A stretch of DNA of 39,204 bases from Rhodospirillales bacterium Ga0074136 (GCA_001464375.1 LNEW01000091.1:1-39204); one strand, 5' to 3'. Counted from the stretch's first letter, positions 16,567 through 24,855 are shown. Program-made: numbers and translations. The notes: a model not told the origin generated them from the sequence alone.

Positions 16567-17333
16567 GCGACGCCGCAAAGGTCCGGGAGGAGATGGACGG
16601 TAACGTCCTGATCCTCACCATCGACTACCCGTCGCGCAAGAACGCGATCGGCCCCGGCGTGCGCCAGGCGCTGGAAGAAGCGATCGAGCGCGGGCATGAC
16701 GACAAGGCGGTGCGCGCCATCATCATCACCGGCGCGGGTGGGACGTTCTGTGCGGGTGGCGACATCTCCAACATGAATGTCGGCACCGCGCTCGATGGGC
16801 GCGACCGCATGCGCCGCACGCATCGCCTGGTGCGGCTGATGGCGCGTGGCGCGAAGCCGCTGGTCGCCGCGGTGGAAGGCTGGGCAGCCGGCGCAGGCAT
16901 GGCCGTGGCCTGTGCGTGTGACACGGTTGTCGCCGCCGAGGACGCACGCTTCGTCGCGGGATTCCACAAGATCGGCCTGATGTCCGACATGGGCCTGCCG
17001 TGGTTCCTACCGCGCCGCGTCGGCGTCGGCCGCGCGCGCCGCATCCTGTTCTACCACGAGGTAACGGGCGCGGCTGAAGGCGAGCGGATCGGGCTGGTGG
17101 ATTTCGTTGCCCCGCCGGGCAAGGCGCTGGAGGTCGCGCTGGAGAAGGCGCGTTTCCTCGCTGCCGAGGCCTCTGGACCGATCGAACTGACCAAGAAGAT
17201 CCTGTCGGAGGGCCTGGACGAGGCGCTCGCCGACGAGGCCACTTTCCAGGGCCTGCTGTTCACCACGCGCGACTTCCAGGAAGGCCGCGCGGCGTTCCTT
17301 GAGAAGCGCAAGCCCAACTTCGCCGGAGGCTGA
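16563..17333 (+). CDS. Enoyl-CoA hydratase/isomerase (crotonase) family, PaaG-like
   Basis: A 256-residue crotonase starting in the ATGA overlap with the dehydrogenase. The CoA-binding oxyanion-hole loop is GAGGTFCAGGDISNM, and the second helix is EGWAAGAGMAVACACD. Where hydratases have PE-x-x-L-G and a second Glu, this protein has FHKIGLMSDMGLPWFLPRRVG, with the Asp position used by PaaG-type isomerases that shift double bonds or open oxepin rings. So isomerase rather than hydratase chemistry is likely, and the MaoC protein may supply hydration. The C-terminus is the usual swapped helix. The next gene starts four bases after the stop. Confidence 0.87.
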   Translation: MSDAAKVREEMDGNVLILTIDYPSRKNAIGPGVRQALEEAIERGHDDKAVRAIIITGAGGTFCAGGDISNMNVGTALDGRDRMRRTHRLVRLMARGAKPLVAAVEGWAAGAGMAVACACDTVVAAEDARFVAGFHKIGLMSDMGLPWFLPRRVGVGRARRILFYHEVTGAAEGERIGLVDFVAPPGKALEVALEKARFLAAEASGPIELTKKILSEGLDEALADEATFQGLLFTTRDFQEGRAAFLEKRKPNFAGG

Positions 17334-17337
17334 ACCG

Positions 17338-18507
17338 ATGGTCGCGATCACCCCGAACGAACCGGCGGACCTGAACCTGCTGGACGACGACACCTTCCGC
17401 ACGCATATCCGCCGCTGGATCGTGGCGAACTACCCGGCCGAGCTGCTCAACCCGCCCAAGCGCCTGCATTGGAATGAGAACAAGCCCTGGTACTTCAAGC
17501 TGGCCGAGAAGGGCTGGCTGTGTCCGGGCTGGCCGCGGCAATTCGGCGGCCTGGGCCTGTCGCCCGCCAAGCAGATCATCTTCACCGAGGAGATCGAGCG
17601 CCACGGCTGCGCGCGCACCAACGACCACGGCATCGTCATGGTCGGCCCGCTGCTGATCAACCACGGCACGCCCGAACAGCAGCAGGAATTCCTGCCGAAG
17701 ATCCTGAGCGGCGAGCACGTCTGGTGCCAGGGCTATTCCGAACCGAACGCGGGGTCGGACCTGGCTGCGCTGCGCACCGAAGCCGTGCTGGATGGCGACA
17801 CCTACATCGTCAATGGCCAGAAGACCTGGACCACGCTGGCGATGGACGCCAACTGGTGCTTCCTGCTGGTGCGCACCGACAAGGCCGCGAAGAAGCAGGA
17901 GGGCATCTCCTTCCTGCTGGTCGACATGGCCACGCCGGGCATCACGGTGAAGCCGATCATCAACCTCGAATACCATGACGAGTTCTGCGAGGTGTTCTTC
18001 GACAATGTCCGGGTGCCGGCGAGGAACCTCGTCGGCACGCCCAACCGCGGCTGGGACATGGCGAAGGCGCTGCTGTCCTTCGAACGCATCTACCTCGGCT
18101 CGCCGCGCCTGTCGGCCTATGCCTTCGCGCGGCTGCGGCAGCTCGCGGAACGCATGGGCGTGTGGGAGGACGCGGCCTTCCAGGAAACCTATGGCCGGCT
18201 GCGGCTGGACCTCGAGGACCTGAAGTCGCTGTACGGGTCCTTCGTGGACAAGCTGCGCCGCGGCGAGACACTGGGCCCCGATGTGTCGATGCTCAAGATC
18301 TTCCAGACCGAGCTGTTCCAGCGCATCACCGACACCATGCTTGAGATCGCCGGCGAAAACGCCGGGCTGCTGGAGCCGATGGAAGGCAATCGCAACCTCA
18401 ACCCGACGGGGCTGTATATCCAGGCGCGGCCCGCCACGATCTATGGCGGCTCGAACGAGATCCAGCGCAACATCCTGAGCAAGAACGTGCTGGGCCTGCC
18501 AGGCTGA
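17338..18507 (+). CDS. Acyl-CoA dehydrogenase (second of pair)
   Basis: A 389-residue protein from ATG 17338. The N-terminal helical domain has KGWLCPGWPRQFGGLGLSP; the middle beta domain has CQGYSEPNAGSDLAALRT and GQKTWTTLAMDANWCFLLVRTD, which bind FAD and acyl-CoA. The C-terminal end is RPATIYGGSNEIQRNIL, retaining Glu in the position after the GxN turn. Length and motifs are typical of an intact acyl-CoA dehydrogenase. It is last in the acyl-CoA operon and probably pairs with the 15496 product. Electrons would pass to ETF, not encoded here. Confidence 0.92.
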   Translation: MVAITPNEPADLNLLDDDTFRTHIRRWIVANYPAELLNPPKRLHWNENKPWYFKLAEKGWLCPGWPRQFGGLGLSPAKQIIFTEEIERHGCARTNDHGIVMVGPLLINHGTPEQQQEFLPKILSGEHVWCQGYSEPNAGSDLAALRTEAVLDGDTYIVNGQKTWTTLAMDANWCFLLVRTDKAAKKQEGISFLLVDMATPGITVKPIINLEYHDEFCEVFFDNVRVPARNLVGTPNRGWDMAKALLSFERIYLGSPRLSAYAFARLRQLAERMGVWEDAAFQETYGRLRLDLEDLKSLYGSFVDKLRRGETLGPDVSMLKIFQTELFQRITDTMLEIAGENAGLLEPMEGNRNLNPTGLYIQARPATIYGGSNEIQRNILSKNVLGLPG

Positions 18508-18588
18508 ATTGACCGCTGCGGCGGCGCGCGGGACCATCGCGCGACGGCGCGTGGCCCCATCGCGCGCCACCAGCAGCGGAACGCTCCC

Positions 18589-19965
18589 ATGACCGAATTC
18601 TGGCGCCTGCCCGCCACCGACCTCGCGCATCGCATACGCGCCCGGCAGGTCTCCGCCACCGAGGTCGCGAAGGATGCGCTCGCCCGCCTCGATGCCGTGA
18701 ACCCGCGCATCAACGCCGTGGTGGACCACCGGCCGGACGATGTGCTGGCCCAGGCCGCCGCCATCGACGCCGCCTTCGCGCGCGGGGATGACCCCGGCCC
18801 GCTCGCCGGCGTGCCCGTCACCATCAAGGTCAATGCGGACCAGAACGGCCTGCGCCTGCAGAAGGACCTGGTGGCGCAGCAGGACAGCCCCGTTGTCGCC
18901 AACCTGAGAACGGCCGGTGCCGTGCTGCTCGGGCGCACCAACACCCCCGCCTTCTCGCTGCGCTGGTTCACGCGCAATTCCCTGCACGGGCACACGCGCA
19001 ACCCGCGCGATTCCTCGATCACGCCGGGCGGATCCTCGGGCGGCGCGGCGGCAGCGGTCACGGCCGGCATCGGCGCCATCGCGCATGGCACGGATATCGG
19101 CGGGTCGGTGCGCTACCCGGCCTATGCCTGCGGCGTGCACGGCCTGCGGCCCACGCTCGGGCGCATCCCGGCGTGGAATGCCTCGGGCGCGGAACGCCAC
19201 ATCGGCGGTCAACTCATGGCGGTCAGCGGCCCGATCGCGCGCACCATCGGCGACCTGCGCCTGGGCTTCGCGGCCATGTGCGCGCGCGACATCCGCGACC
19301 CCTGGTGGGTCGACGTGCCGCTCGATGGCCCAGCCGCACCGAAGCGCGCAGCGCTTTGCCTCAATCCCGACGGCATGGAGGTGCAGCCCGACGTCACCGC
19401 CGCGCTGCGCGACGCCGCGCGCCGCCTCGAAGCCGCCGGCTGGACCGTGGAGGAAGCCGACACGCCCCCGCTGCGCGAACCCGCCGCGCTGCAGGCCATG
19501 CTGTGGCTGGCGGAATCCCGCCGCGGCCTGAACACCGCGCTGCACCAGGAAGCCGACCCCGACGCCAGCGTGATCTTCGCGCAGATGGAAGCGCTATGCC
19601 CGCATCCCGACCTCAATGCCTTCATGGACGCGCTGCAGAAGCGCGCCACCTTCGTGCGGATGTGGATGGAGTTCTTCGAACGCTTCCCGGTCGCGATCAC
19701 CCCGGTCTCGGGCGAACTCCCGTTCCGCGACAACGAGGATGTCGAAAGTCCCGAAGCCTTCCGCCGCATCATGGAAGCGCAGCTCACCCAGGTCGGCCTG
19801 CCGCTGATGGGCCTTCCGGGGCTGACGGTCACCACCGGCCTGGTCGGCACGGTGCCGGTCGGCGTGCAGCTGCTCGCCGGGCGCTACCGGGAGGACCTGC
19901 TGCTGCAGGCCGGCGCGGTGATCGAGGCGGCCGGCACGCCCACCTCCCCGATCGACCCTGCCTGA
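18589..19965 (+). CDS. Amidase (amidase signature family)
   Basis: A 458-residue serine hydrolase. The Ser-cisSer-Lys triad is visible: Lys80 in VTIKVN, cis-Ser149 in GGSSGG, nucleophile Ser173 in GTDIGGSVRYPA; the spacings 69 and 24 equal those of known family members. The C-terminal half (FEVRFPVAIT-like segment, GLPLMGLPGLTVTTGLVG) forms the substrate pocket. It hydrolyses an amide to acid plus ammonia in the cytoplasm and may feed an acid to the upstream CoA operon, but 81 bases separate them and the substrate is unknown. It converges on the DUF805 gene with four bases between stops. Confidence 0.9.
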   Translation: MTEFWRLPATDLAHRIRARQVSATEVAKDALARLDAVNPRINAVVDHRPDDVLAQAAAIDAAFARGDDPGPLAGVPVTIKVNADQNGLRLQKDLVAQQDSPVVANLRTAGAVLLGRTNTPAFSLRWFTRNSLHGHTRNPRDSSITPGGSSGGAAAAVTAGIGAIAHGTDIGGSVRYPAYACGVHGLRPTLGRIPAWNASGAERHIGGQLMAVSGPIARTIGDLRLGFAAMCARDIRDPWWVDVPLDGPAAPKRAALCLNPDGMEVQPDVTAALRDAARRLEAAGWTVEEADTPPLREPAALQAMLWLAESRRGLNTALHQEADPDASVIFAQMEALCPHPDLNAFMDALQKRATFVRMWMEFFERFPVAITPVSGELPFRDNEDVESPEAFRRIMEAQLTQVGLPLMGLPGLTVTTGLVGTVPVGVQLLAGRYREDLLLQAGAVIEAAGTPTSPIDPA

Positions 19966-19969
19966 CCCG

Positions 19970-20845
19970 TCAGTCGCGCCGCACCGGCGGCACGCTGCCG
20001 CCCTGGCCGGGGCCGGTCCAGTTGCCTGGCGGCGGTGCCGGCGGCTGGCCGTAGCCCGGTGGCGGCTGGCCATACCCAGCCGGAGGCTGACCGTACCCGG
20101 GCGGCGGCTGGCCATAGCCTGGCGGTGGCTGCCCGTACCCCGGCGGCGGCGCGCCATAGCCTGGCGGTGGCGCCCCCTGCGGCGGCGGCCAGCCCTGCGG
20201 GGGCGGTTGCTGTTGCCACCCCGGTTGCGGCGGCGGCTGCCACTGGGGCTGCTGCCAGCCTTGCGGCGGCGGCTGCGGTTGCCAACCCTGCGGCGGCGCG
20301 CCCGGTTGCCATTGCGGCGCGCCCTGCGCGCCCAGCGGGTCGGGCCCGTAGCGGTTCGGGCCCTCGGTACCGCGCAGGAAGCCGGTCTCGACCAGCAGCC
20401 AGATGCCGTAGACCAGGATCACCAACCCGGCGGCGATCATCACCAGCAGCACGCCCTGCACATCCCCCTGTGTCACCGGCTGGTCCCGGTGCAGGAACAT
20501 GCCCACAGTCGCCGTCGCCAGGGTCGTGAAGGCGACCACCGCGGCCGCCGCGCTCACCAGGTAGAAGCCGCCGATCCACCAGCCGGACCGACCCCTGTCA
20601 TGCAGCCGCTTGATGCTGCCGGCCAGCATCGGCCAGAAGGCCAGGATCGAGACCACCGCATTGATCGGACCGACCTGCGCAGTGTCCGCCGGCATGGCAT
20701 CCGCCGTCGGCGCGGGCGCAAGGCCGAGTGTCACGTCCAGCACGTTCGCCACGATGCTGGCCACGAACAGCGGCAGCACATAACCGAGCCAGAAGGTCTT
20801 GCGCCCGATGCGCCCGCTGAAGCTGAACCACTGACCGATCGTCAT
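19970..20845 (-). CDS. DUF805 membrane protein with Pro/Gly/Tyr-rich repeat tail
   Basis: A 291-residue protein from ATG 20845, chosen over an upstream ATG because AGGAG precedes it and the family start FSFSGRIGRKTFW follows directly. About four membrane helices span residues 15-150, with the DUF805 signature KRLHDRGRSGWW between the second and third. The last 120 residues are extracytoplasmic or cytosolic low-complexity sequence rich in Q, W, P and G, ending in six GYGQPPP-type units. DUF805 function is unknown; similar tails occur on envelope and stress proteins. It converges with the amidase gene and is divergent from the lipoprotein gene at 21007. Confidence 0.85.
   Translation of the reverse strand: MTIGQWFSFSGRIGRKTFWLGYVLPLFVASIVANVLDVTLGLAPAPTADAMPADTAQVGPINAVVSILAFWPMLAGSIKRLHDRGRSGWWIGGFYLVSAAAAVVAFTTLATATVGMFLHRDQPVTQGDVQGVLLVMIAAGLVILVYGIWLLVETGFLRGTEGPNRYGPDPLGAQGAPQWQPGAPPQGWQPQPPPQGWQQPQWQPPPQPGWQQQPPPQGWPPPQGAPPPGYGAPPPGYGQPPPGYGQPPPGYGQPPAGYGQPPPGYGQPPAPPPGNWTGPGQGGSVPPVRRD
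20036..20161 (-). repeat. Six 21-bp tandem repeats encoding GYGQPPP
   Basis: Inside the DUF805 gene the seven-residue unit GY-G-(Q/A)-PP-(P/A) occurs six times in a row, 126 bases. The DNA copies differ at third positions, so the protein repeat appears to be maintained by selection or to be old. Copy number could vary between strains. Confidence 0.8.
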
Positions 20846-21006
20846 CCACCCGCTCCTGCCGCCGAAGCGCTTCACAGCACCATGGCGGCACCGGGCCGCG
20901 CAAGCCCGGGCCATCTTGCCGGCGTAACGCTGGTTGCATACCGTGATGGCATCGAATCACGGGCGGGCCTTCTGGCGCGCCATGCCGCACCGGGAGACTT
21001 CCAACA

Positions 21007-21402
21007 ATGGTCCGTCGCAAGATCCTCGCGCTGTTCGCCGTCATGGGCGCTGCCGCCGTCTCGGCCTGCGCGCCGCAGACCGTCTATATCCCGCAGCCGG
21101 TCGCGGTCGGGCCGCAGCCGATACGCCCGGCCTGCGACACGCGCTTCCAGGTGGTGAACAATTCCGGCCTGACCGTCATGCAGCTGTTCTTCAGCCATGC
21201 CAGCCGCAACGATTGGGGCGTGGACCAGCTCGGCCAGAACGTCCTGGCGCCTGGCCGCGTGTGGAACTACACCGCCGCCAATGCGGGGTCCTACGACTTC
21301 CGTGTGGTGTACCAGAATGGCCGCGCCGCCGAACTGCGCCGCGTCGACATCTGCCGCGCCAGCCGGATCGTGGTGACCAACCAGGGCCTCTACGCGCAGT
21401 AA
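21007..21402 (+). CDS. Small lipoprotein of unknown function
   Basis: A 131-residue protein: N-terminal MVRRKILALFAVMGAAAVSAC is a type II signal with lipobox VSAC (Cys21). A short proline-rich linker leads to a small beta-rich domain with VVNNSGLTVMQLFFSH, WGVDQLGQNVLAPG, YDFRVVYQNG and a paired Cys in RRVDICRAS. I have seen this WG-x-D-x-LG ... VDIC pattern in small alphaproteobacterial periplasmic proteins of unknown role but cannot name the family. It is probably outer-membrane anchored. A hairpin followed by five T ends the transcript at 21434-21467. Confidence 0.75.
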   Translation: MVRRKILALFAVMGAAAVSACAPQTVYIPQPVAVGPQPIRPACDTRFQVVNNSGLTVMQLFFSHASRNDWGVDQLGQNVLAPGRVWNYTAANAGSYDFRVVYQNGRAAELRRVDICRASRIVVTNQGLYAQ

Positions 21403-21433
21403 GCCGCTCGCCGCCCGCGCGGCGCCGCGATAG

Positions 21434-21467
21434 CCTCCCCGCCGGCACCACCGACGGGGAGGTTTTT
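21434..21467 (+). terminator. Intrinsic terminator whose stem holds the next gene's Shine-Dalgarno
   Basis: CCTCCCCG (21434-21441), 13-base loop, CGGGGAGG (21455-21462), TTTTT (21463-21467): a perfect 8-bp stem plus T-run, a canonical intrinsic terminator. The descending arm GGGGAGG is also the only Shine-Dalgarno for ATG 21469, one base after the T-run. Transcription from upstream should stop here, or read-through RNA would have its ribosome site masked. Confidence 0.8.
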
Positions 21468-21468
21468 C

Positions 21469-21942
21469 ATGTCAGACGAGCGCCTGGGAATCCTCGAGCA
21501 GCGCCGCATCGAGGCCGCCTTCGCCAAGGGCATATTCGAGGAAATGGCCGCCGAACTCGGCGAGGCCCGCGCCAAGGCCATCCTGTCGCGCGCGGTGGTC
21601 AAGCTGGCGAAATCCACCGCGGCCGAGATGGCGAAGGAAGGCCCCGGCGGGCAGCCCTCGCTCGCCCATTTCATCGCCCTGCAGCCGCTCTGGACGAAGG
21701 GCGATGCCCTGAGCATCGAGACGCTGCACAAGGATGACACGCGCTACGATTTCAACGTCACGCGCTGCCGCTACGCCGAGATGTACAAGGAGATGGGCAT
21801 CGCCGACCTGGGCGCCGTGCTCTCCTGCAACCGCGACGGCGCCTTCTGCGAGGGCTACGACCCAAAGCTGAAGCTGGAACGCTCGCAGACCATCATGGGT
21901 GGTGCGAGCCATTGCGACTTCCGCTACCGCATGGAGGAGTAA
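21469..21942 (+). CDS. L-2-amino-thiazoline-4-carboxylic acid hydrolase family protein
   Basis: A 157-residue protein from ATG 21469. The conserved C-terminal half has NVTRCRYAEMYKEMG, SCNRDGAFCEGYDPKLKLERSQTIMGGASHCDFRY, the Cys-rich layout of the ATC hydrolase family. The named activity opens a thiazoline ring to S-carbamoyl-cysteine in Pseudomonas cysteine-producing strains; most relatives are uncharacterised. It is helical at the N-terminus. Its Shine-Dalgarno lies in a terminator stem. The methyltransferase gene follows six bases after its stop, so the two form a unit. Confidence 0.82.
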   Translation: MSDERLGILEQRRIEAAFAKGIFEEMAAELGEARAKAILSRAVVKLAKSTAAEMAKEGPGGQPSLAHFIALQPLWTKGDALSIETLHKDDTRYDFNVTRCRYAEMYKEMGIADLGAVLSCNRDGAFCEGYDPKLKLERSQTIMGGASHCDFRYRMEE

Positions 21943-21948
21943 CCCGCC

Positions 21949-22746
21949 ATGTCCGGCTATGTCGCCACCGACGCGCAGGCCTATGAACGCAGCATGGGGC
22001 GCTGGAGCCGCATGCTCGCGGACCGCTTCCTTGATGCGCTGCGGCTGCCGCCCGGCGCGGCGGTTCTCGATGCCGGCTGCGGCACCGGCGCGCTGAGCGA
22101 AGCCCTGGCCGCCCGCGACCCTGACGCGCGGATCACCGGCATCGATCTCAGCGAGGCCTTCATCGCCACCGCGCAGGCACGCGTGCCCGCCGGTACCTTC
22201 CGCACCGGCGACATCACCCGCCTGCCCGATGCCGATGCCGCCTTCGACGCGGCGCTGTCGCTGCTGGTGCTGCAGTTCGTGCCGGACCGTGCCGCGGCGG
22301 TGGCGGAACTCGTGCGCGTCACGCGACCCGGCGGGCTGGTCGCCGCCGCCATGTGGGATTTCGTCGGCGGGTTCACCTTCGTGCGCGCCTTCGCCGATAC
22401 CGTCGCCGCCACCGAACCCGATGGCGAGGTGTTCCGCGCGCGCTATTGGGGCGATTCGGTCGGATCGCCGGGTCGCCTCGGCGCGCTCCTCACCGCCGCG
22501 GCGCTGCACGACGTGACGGAGCAGGACCTCGTGATCCGCCAGGATTTCCGGGACTTCCACGATTGGTGGGACCCCTGGCTGACCGGCCAGGGTGTCGCCG
22601 GCGCCTTCGTGGCCGCCCTGCCGGCCGACCGCCTCGCGCGGATCGAGGCGCTGGCGCGGCGCGCCTACCTGTCGGGCGCGCCGGAGGGACCGCGGTCCTT
22701 CGTGGCGGTGGCGCGCCTCGCGACCGGCCGCCGCGGCCATCATTGA
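21949..22746 (+). CDS. Class I SAM-dependent methyltransferase
   Basis: A 265-residue enzyme from ATG 21949. SAM-binding motif I is VLDAGCGTG (39-47), the acidic end of strand 2 is in GIDLSEAF, and RTGDITRLPDADAAFDAALSLLVLQFV covers motifs II and III, followed by RPGGLVAAAMWDFVGG. The layout matches ubiquinone/menaquinone-type (UbiE-like) methyltransferases acting on small molecules. The substrate is unknown; pairing with the ATC-hydrolase-family gene suggests sulfur or thiol metabolism at most as a guess. Confidence 0.9.
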   Translation: MSGYVATDAQAYERSMGRWSRMLADRFLDALRLPPGAAVLDAGCGTGALSEALAARDPDARITGIDLSEAFIATAQARVPAGTFRTGDITRLPDADAAFDAALSLLVLQFVPDRAAAVAELVRVTRPGGLVAAAMWDFVGGFTFVRAFADTVAATEPDGEVFRARYWGDSVGSPGRLGALLTAAALHDVTEQDLVIRQDFRDFHDWWDPWLTGQGVAGAFVAALPADRLARIEALARRAYLSGAPEGPRSFVAVARLATGRRGHH

Positions 22747-22822
22747 CGCCCCGCTCCACGGGACGTGACGGCGGCGGCCCGTCGCGCGATGATGGCGGCC
22801 AAGAAACCACCGGAGCACGCCC

Positions 22823-23803
22823 ATGACCCGCCTCACGCGCCGCGCCGCGCTTGCCCTGCCGATCGCGATCCCCGCCGCCGCATCCGCGCAGGAATGGCGC
22901 CCGGGGCAGCAGGCGCGCATCGTCGTGCCCGCCGCACCAGGCGGCACCACCGACATCATGGCGCGGCTGCTGGGGCAGTTCCTGCAGGCGCGCTGGGGCA
23001 CGCCGGTGGTGGTCGAGAACCGCTCGGGCGCCGGCGGCACCATCGGAACCATGGAGGTGGTGCGCGCGGCCGCCGATGGCCGCCACATGCTGATGGGCAA
23101 TATCGGCCCGCAGGCGATCGGCTATTCGCTGTTCCGCAACCTGCAATACCGGCCCGACAGCCTGGCGCCGGTCGCCAACGTCATCCGCGGGCCGAACGTG
23201 CTGGTGGTGCATCCGTCGGTGCCGGCGCGCACGGTGCCGGAATTCGTCGCCTGGCTGAAGCAGCAGGATGGGCGCGCATCCTATGGCACCTCGGGGCTCG
23301 GCCAGTCGCCGCATCTGTCGGGCGTTTGGTTCAACCAGCTGACCGGCACGCGGTCGGAGGCCGTGCATTTCCGCGGCGCCGGGCCGCTGCTGATCGACTT
23401 GGTCGCCGGCAACGTCCAGTTCGCCTACGACAACCTGACCACCGCGATCGAACACATCCGCGGCGGCCGGCTGCGCCCGCTGGGTGTCACCAGCGCCGAG
23501 CGGTCGCCGCAGCTGCCCGACCTGCCGGCGCTGCGCGAGACGATGCCCGAATTGGCGCCCTATGATGTATCGACCTGGTTCGGCCTGTTCGTGCCGGCGG
23601 GCGTGGCTCCGGAGATCGTGCGCAGCATCAACGCGGACGTGCAGGCGCTGCTCGGCGCGCCGGACACCCAGGCGCGCTTCGCCCAGATGGGCGGCGTGCC
23701 CGCGCCCGGCAGCCCGGCCGACTTCGCCGCCTTCGTCCGCGCCGAGACCACCAAGTGGGGCGAGGTGATCCGGCGCGAGGGCCTGCAGATGGATGCCACG
23801 TGA
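22823..23803 (+). CDS. Tripartite tricarboxylate transporter-type substrate-binding protein (Bug family)
   Basis: A 326-residue periplasmic protein. The N-terminus MTRLTRRAALALPIAIPAAASAQ is a signal peptide with a twin-Arg-like start. The Bug fold follows: RIVVPAAPGGTTDIMARLLGQFL (ligand-clamping P-G-G-x-x-D loop), VVVENRSGAGGTIG, and GPLLIDLVAGNVQFAYDN. Bug proteins bind small carboxylates, nicotinate, amides or opines for TctAB-like symporters or signalling. No TctA or TctB is in the window. The stop overlaps the ATG of a close paralogue. Confidence 0.92.
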   Translation: MTRLTRRAALALPIAIPAAASAQEWRPGQQARIVVPAAPGGTTDIMARLLGQFLQARWGTPVVVENRSGAGGTIGTMEVVRAAADGRHMLMGNIGPQAIGYSLFRNLQYRPDSLAPVANVIRGPNVLVVHPSVPARTVPEFVAWLKQQDGRASYGTSGLGQSPHLSGVWFNQLTGTRSEAVHFRGAGPLLIDLVAGNVQFAYDNLTTAIEHIRGGRLRPLGVTSAERSPQLPDLPALRETMPELAPYDVSTWFGLFVPAGVAPEIVRSINADVQALLGAPDTQARFAQMGGVPAPGSPADFAAFVRAETTKWGEVIRREGLQMDAT

Positions 23804-24786
23804 TGGCGCGCTTCACACGCCGTGCCGCGCTTGCCGCGCCGCTTGCCGCCCTGCCGCTGGCCGCGCGCGCGCAATCCTGGCGCCCGCCCGGCCAGGTGCG
23901 CATCATCGTGCCGGCCGCCGCGGGCGGCACCACGGACATCATGGCGCGGCTGCTCGCGCAGTTCCTCCAGCCGCGGTGGAACCAGCCGGTGGTGGTGGAG
24001 AACCGCGCCGGCGCCGGCGGCACCATCGGCACGCTGGAGATGGTGCGCGCACGCCCCGACGGCACGACACTGATGCTCGGCAACATCGGCCCGCAGGCGA
24101 TCGCCTATTCGCTGTTCCGCAACCTGCCCTATCGGGCCGAGCAGATCGCGTCCATCGCCGGCACCATCCAGGGCCCGAACGTGCTGGTGGTGAACCCGAG
24201 CGTGCCGGCACGCAACGTCGCGGAACTCGCCGCGCTGATGCGCGCGCAGCCGGGACGCATCGCCTATGCCTCGACCGGTGTCGGGCAATCGACGCATCTG
24301 TCGCCGGTGCTGATGCTGCAGATGCTGAACGCGGAAGCGATCCACGTGCCGCATCGCGGATCGGCGCCGGCACAGATCGAGATCCTGGGCGGCAATGTCG
24401 CCTTCCTGATCGACAACCTGACCGGCATCATCGGCCACATCCAGTCCGGCCGCGTGCGCGCCCTGGCGGTGACCAGCGCGCAGCGCCACCCGCTGCTGCC
24501 CGATGTGCCGGCGATGCGCGAGACCATGCCGGAACTCGCCGCCTACGAAGTCAACACCTGGTTCGGCCTGTTCGGCCCCGCCGCTTTGCCAGGCGAGATC
24601 GTCGGCAGCCTGAATGCCGAGGTGATGGCGATGCTGGCGCTGCCCGATACCCAACGCCGCTTCGCCGAGCTCGGCGGCGTGGGCATGACCGGCAATCCCG
24701 ACGCCTTCGCCGCTTTCGTGCGCAGTGAGATCACGAAATGGGCGGAGGTGATCCGCAAGGAAGGCCTGCAGCTCGACGCGAACTGA
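23803..24786 (+). CDS. Second tandem Bug-family substrate-binding protein
   Basis: A 327-residue protein starting in a TGATG overlap with the preceding paralogue, so translation is coupled. The signal segment is MARFTRRAALAAPLAALPLAARAQ. It shares long near-identical stretches with its neighbour (GGTTDIMARLL, VVVENR-GAGGTIG, GNIGPQAI-YSLFRNL-YR) and diverges in the loops that line the pocket (HVPHRGSAPAQIEILGG here, HFRGAGPLLIDLVAG there). This is recent duplication with likely ligand divergence. A terminator-like hairpin follows. Confidence 0.92.
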   Translation: MARFTRRAALAAPLAALPLAARAQSWRPPGQVRIIVPAAAGGTTDIMARLLAQFLQPRWNQPVVVENRAGAGGTIGTLEMVRARPDGTTLMLGNIGPQAIAYSLFRNLPYRAEQIASIAGTIQGPNVLVVNPSVPARNVAELAALMRAQPGRIAYASTGVGQSTHLSPVLMLQMLNAEAIHVPHRGSAPAQIEILGGNVAFLIDNLTGIIGHIQSGRVRALAVTSAQRHPLLPDVPAMRETMPELAAYEVNTWFGLFGPAALPGEIVGSLNAEVMAMLALPDTQRRFAELGGVGMTGNPDAFAAFVRSEITKWAEVIRKEGLQLDAN

Positions 24787-24803
24787 CAGGCCAGGTTGAC
24801 GCC

Positions 24804-24841
24804 GGTGCGCAGACCGCGTGAGCCTGCGCACCGCACCTTTT
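24804..24841 (+). terminator. Probable intrinsic terminator after the tandem Bug genes
   Basis: GGTGCGCAG (24804-24812), 11-base loop, CTGCGCACC (24824-24832), then five bases and TTTT (24838-24841): a perfect 9-bp stem 18 bases after the stop. The T-run is slightly displaced, so termination may be partial and allow reading into the 24856 gene. Confidence 0.6.
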
Positions 24842-24855
24842 CGGAGGCCACCACC

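Noticed and set aside
18508..18588. Repeated CCATCGCGCG in the gap before the amidase gene
   Set aside because: Two short GC-rich copies only; no hairpin with a T-run and no clear promoter, so chance is likely.
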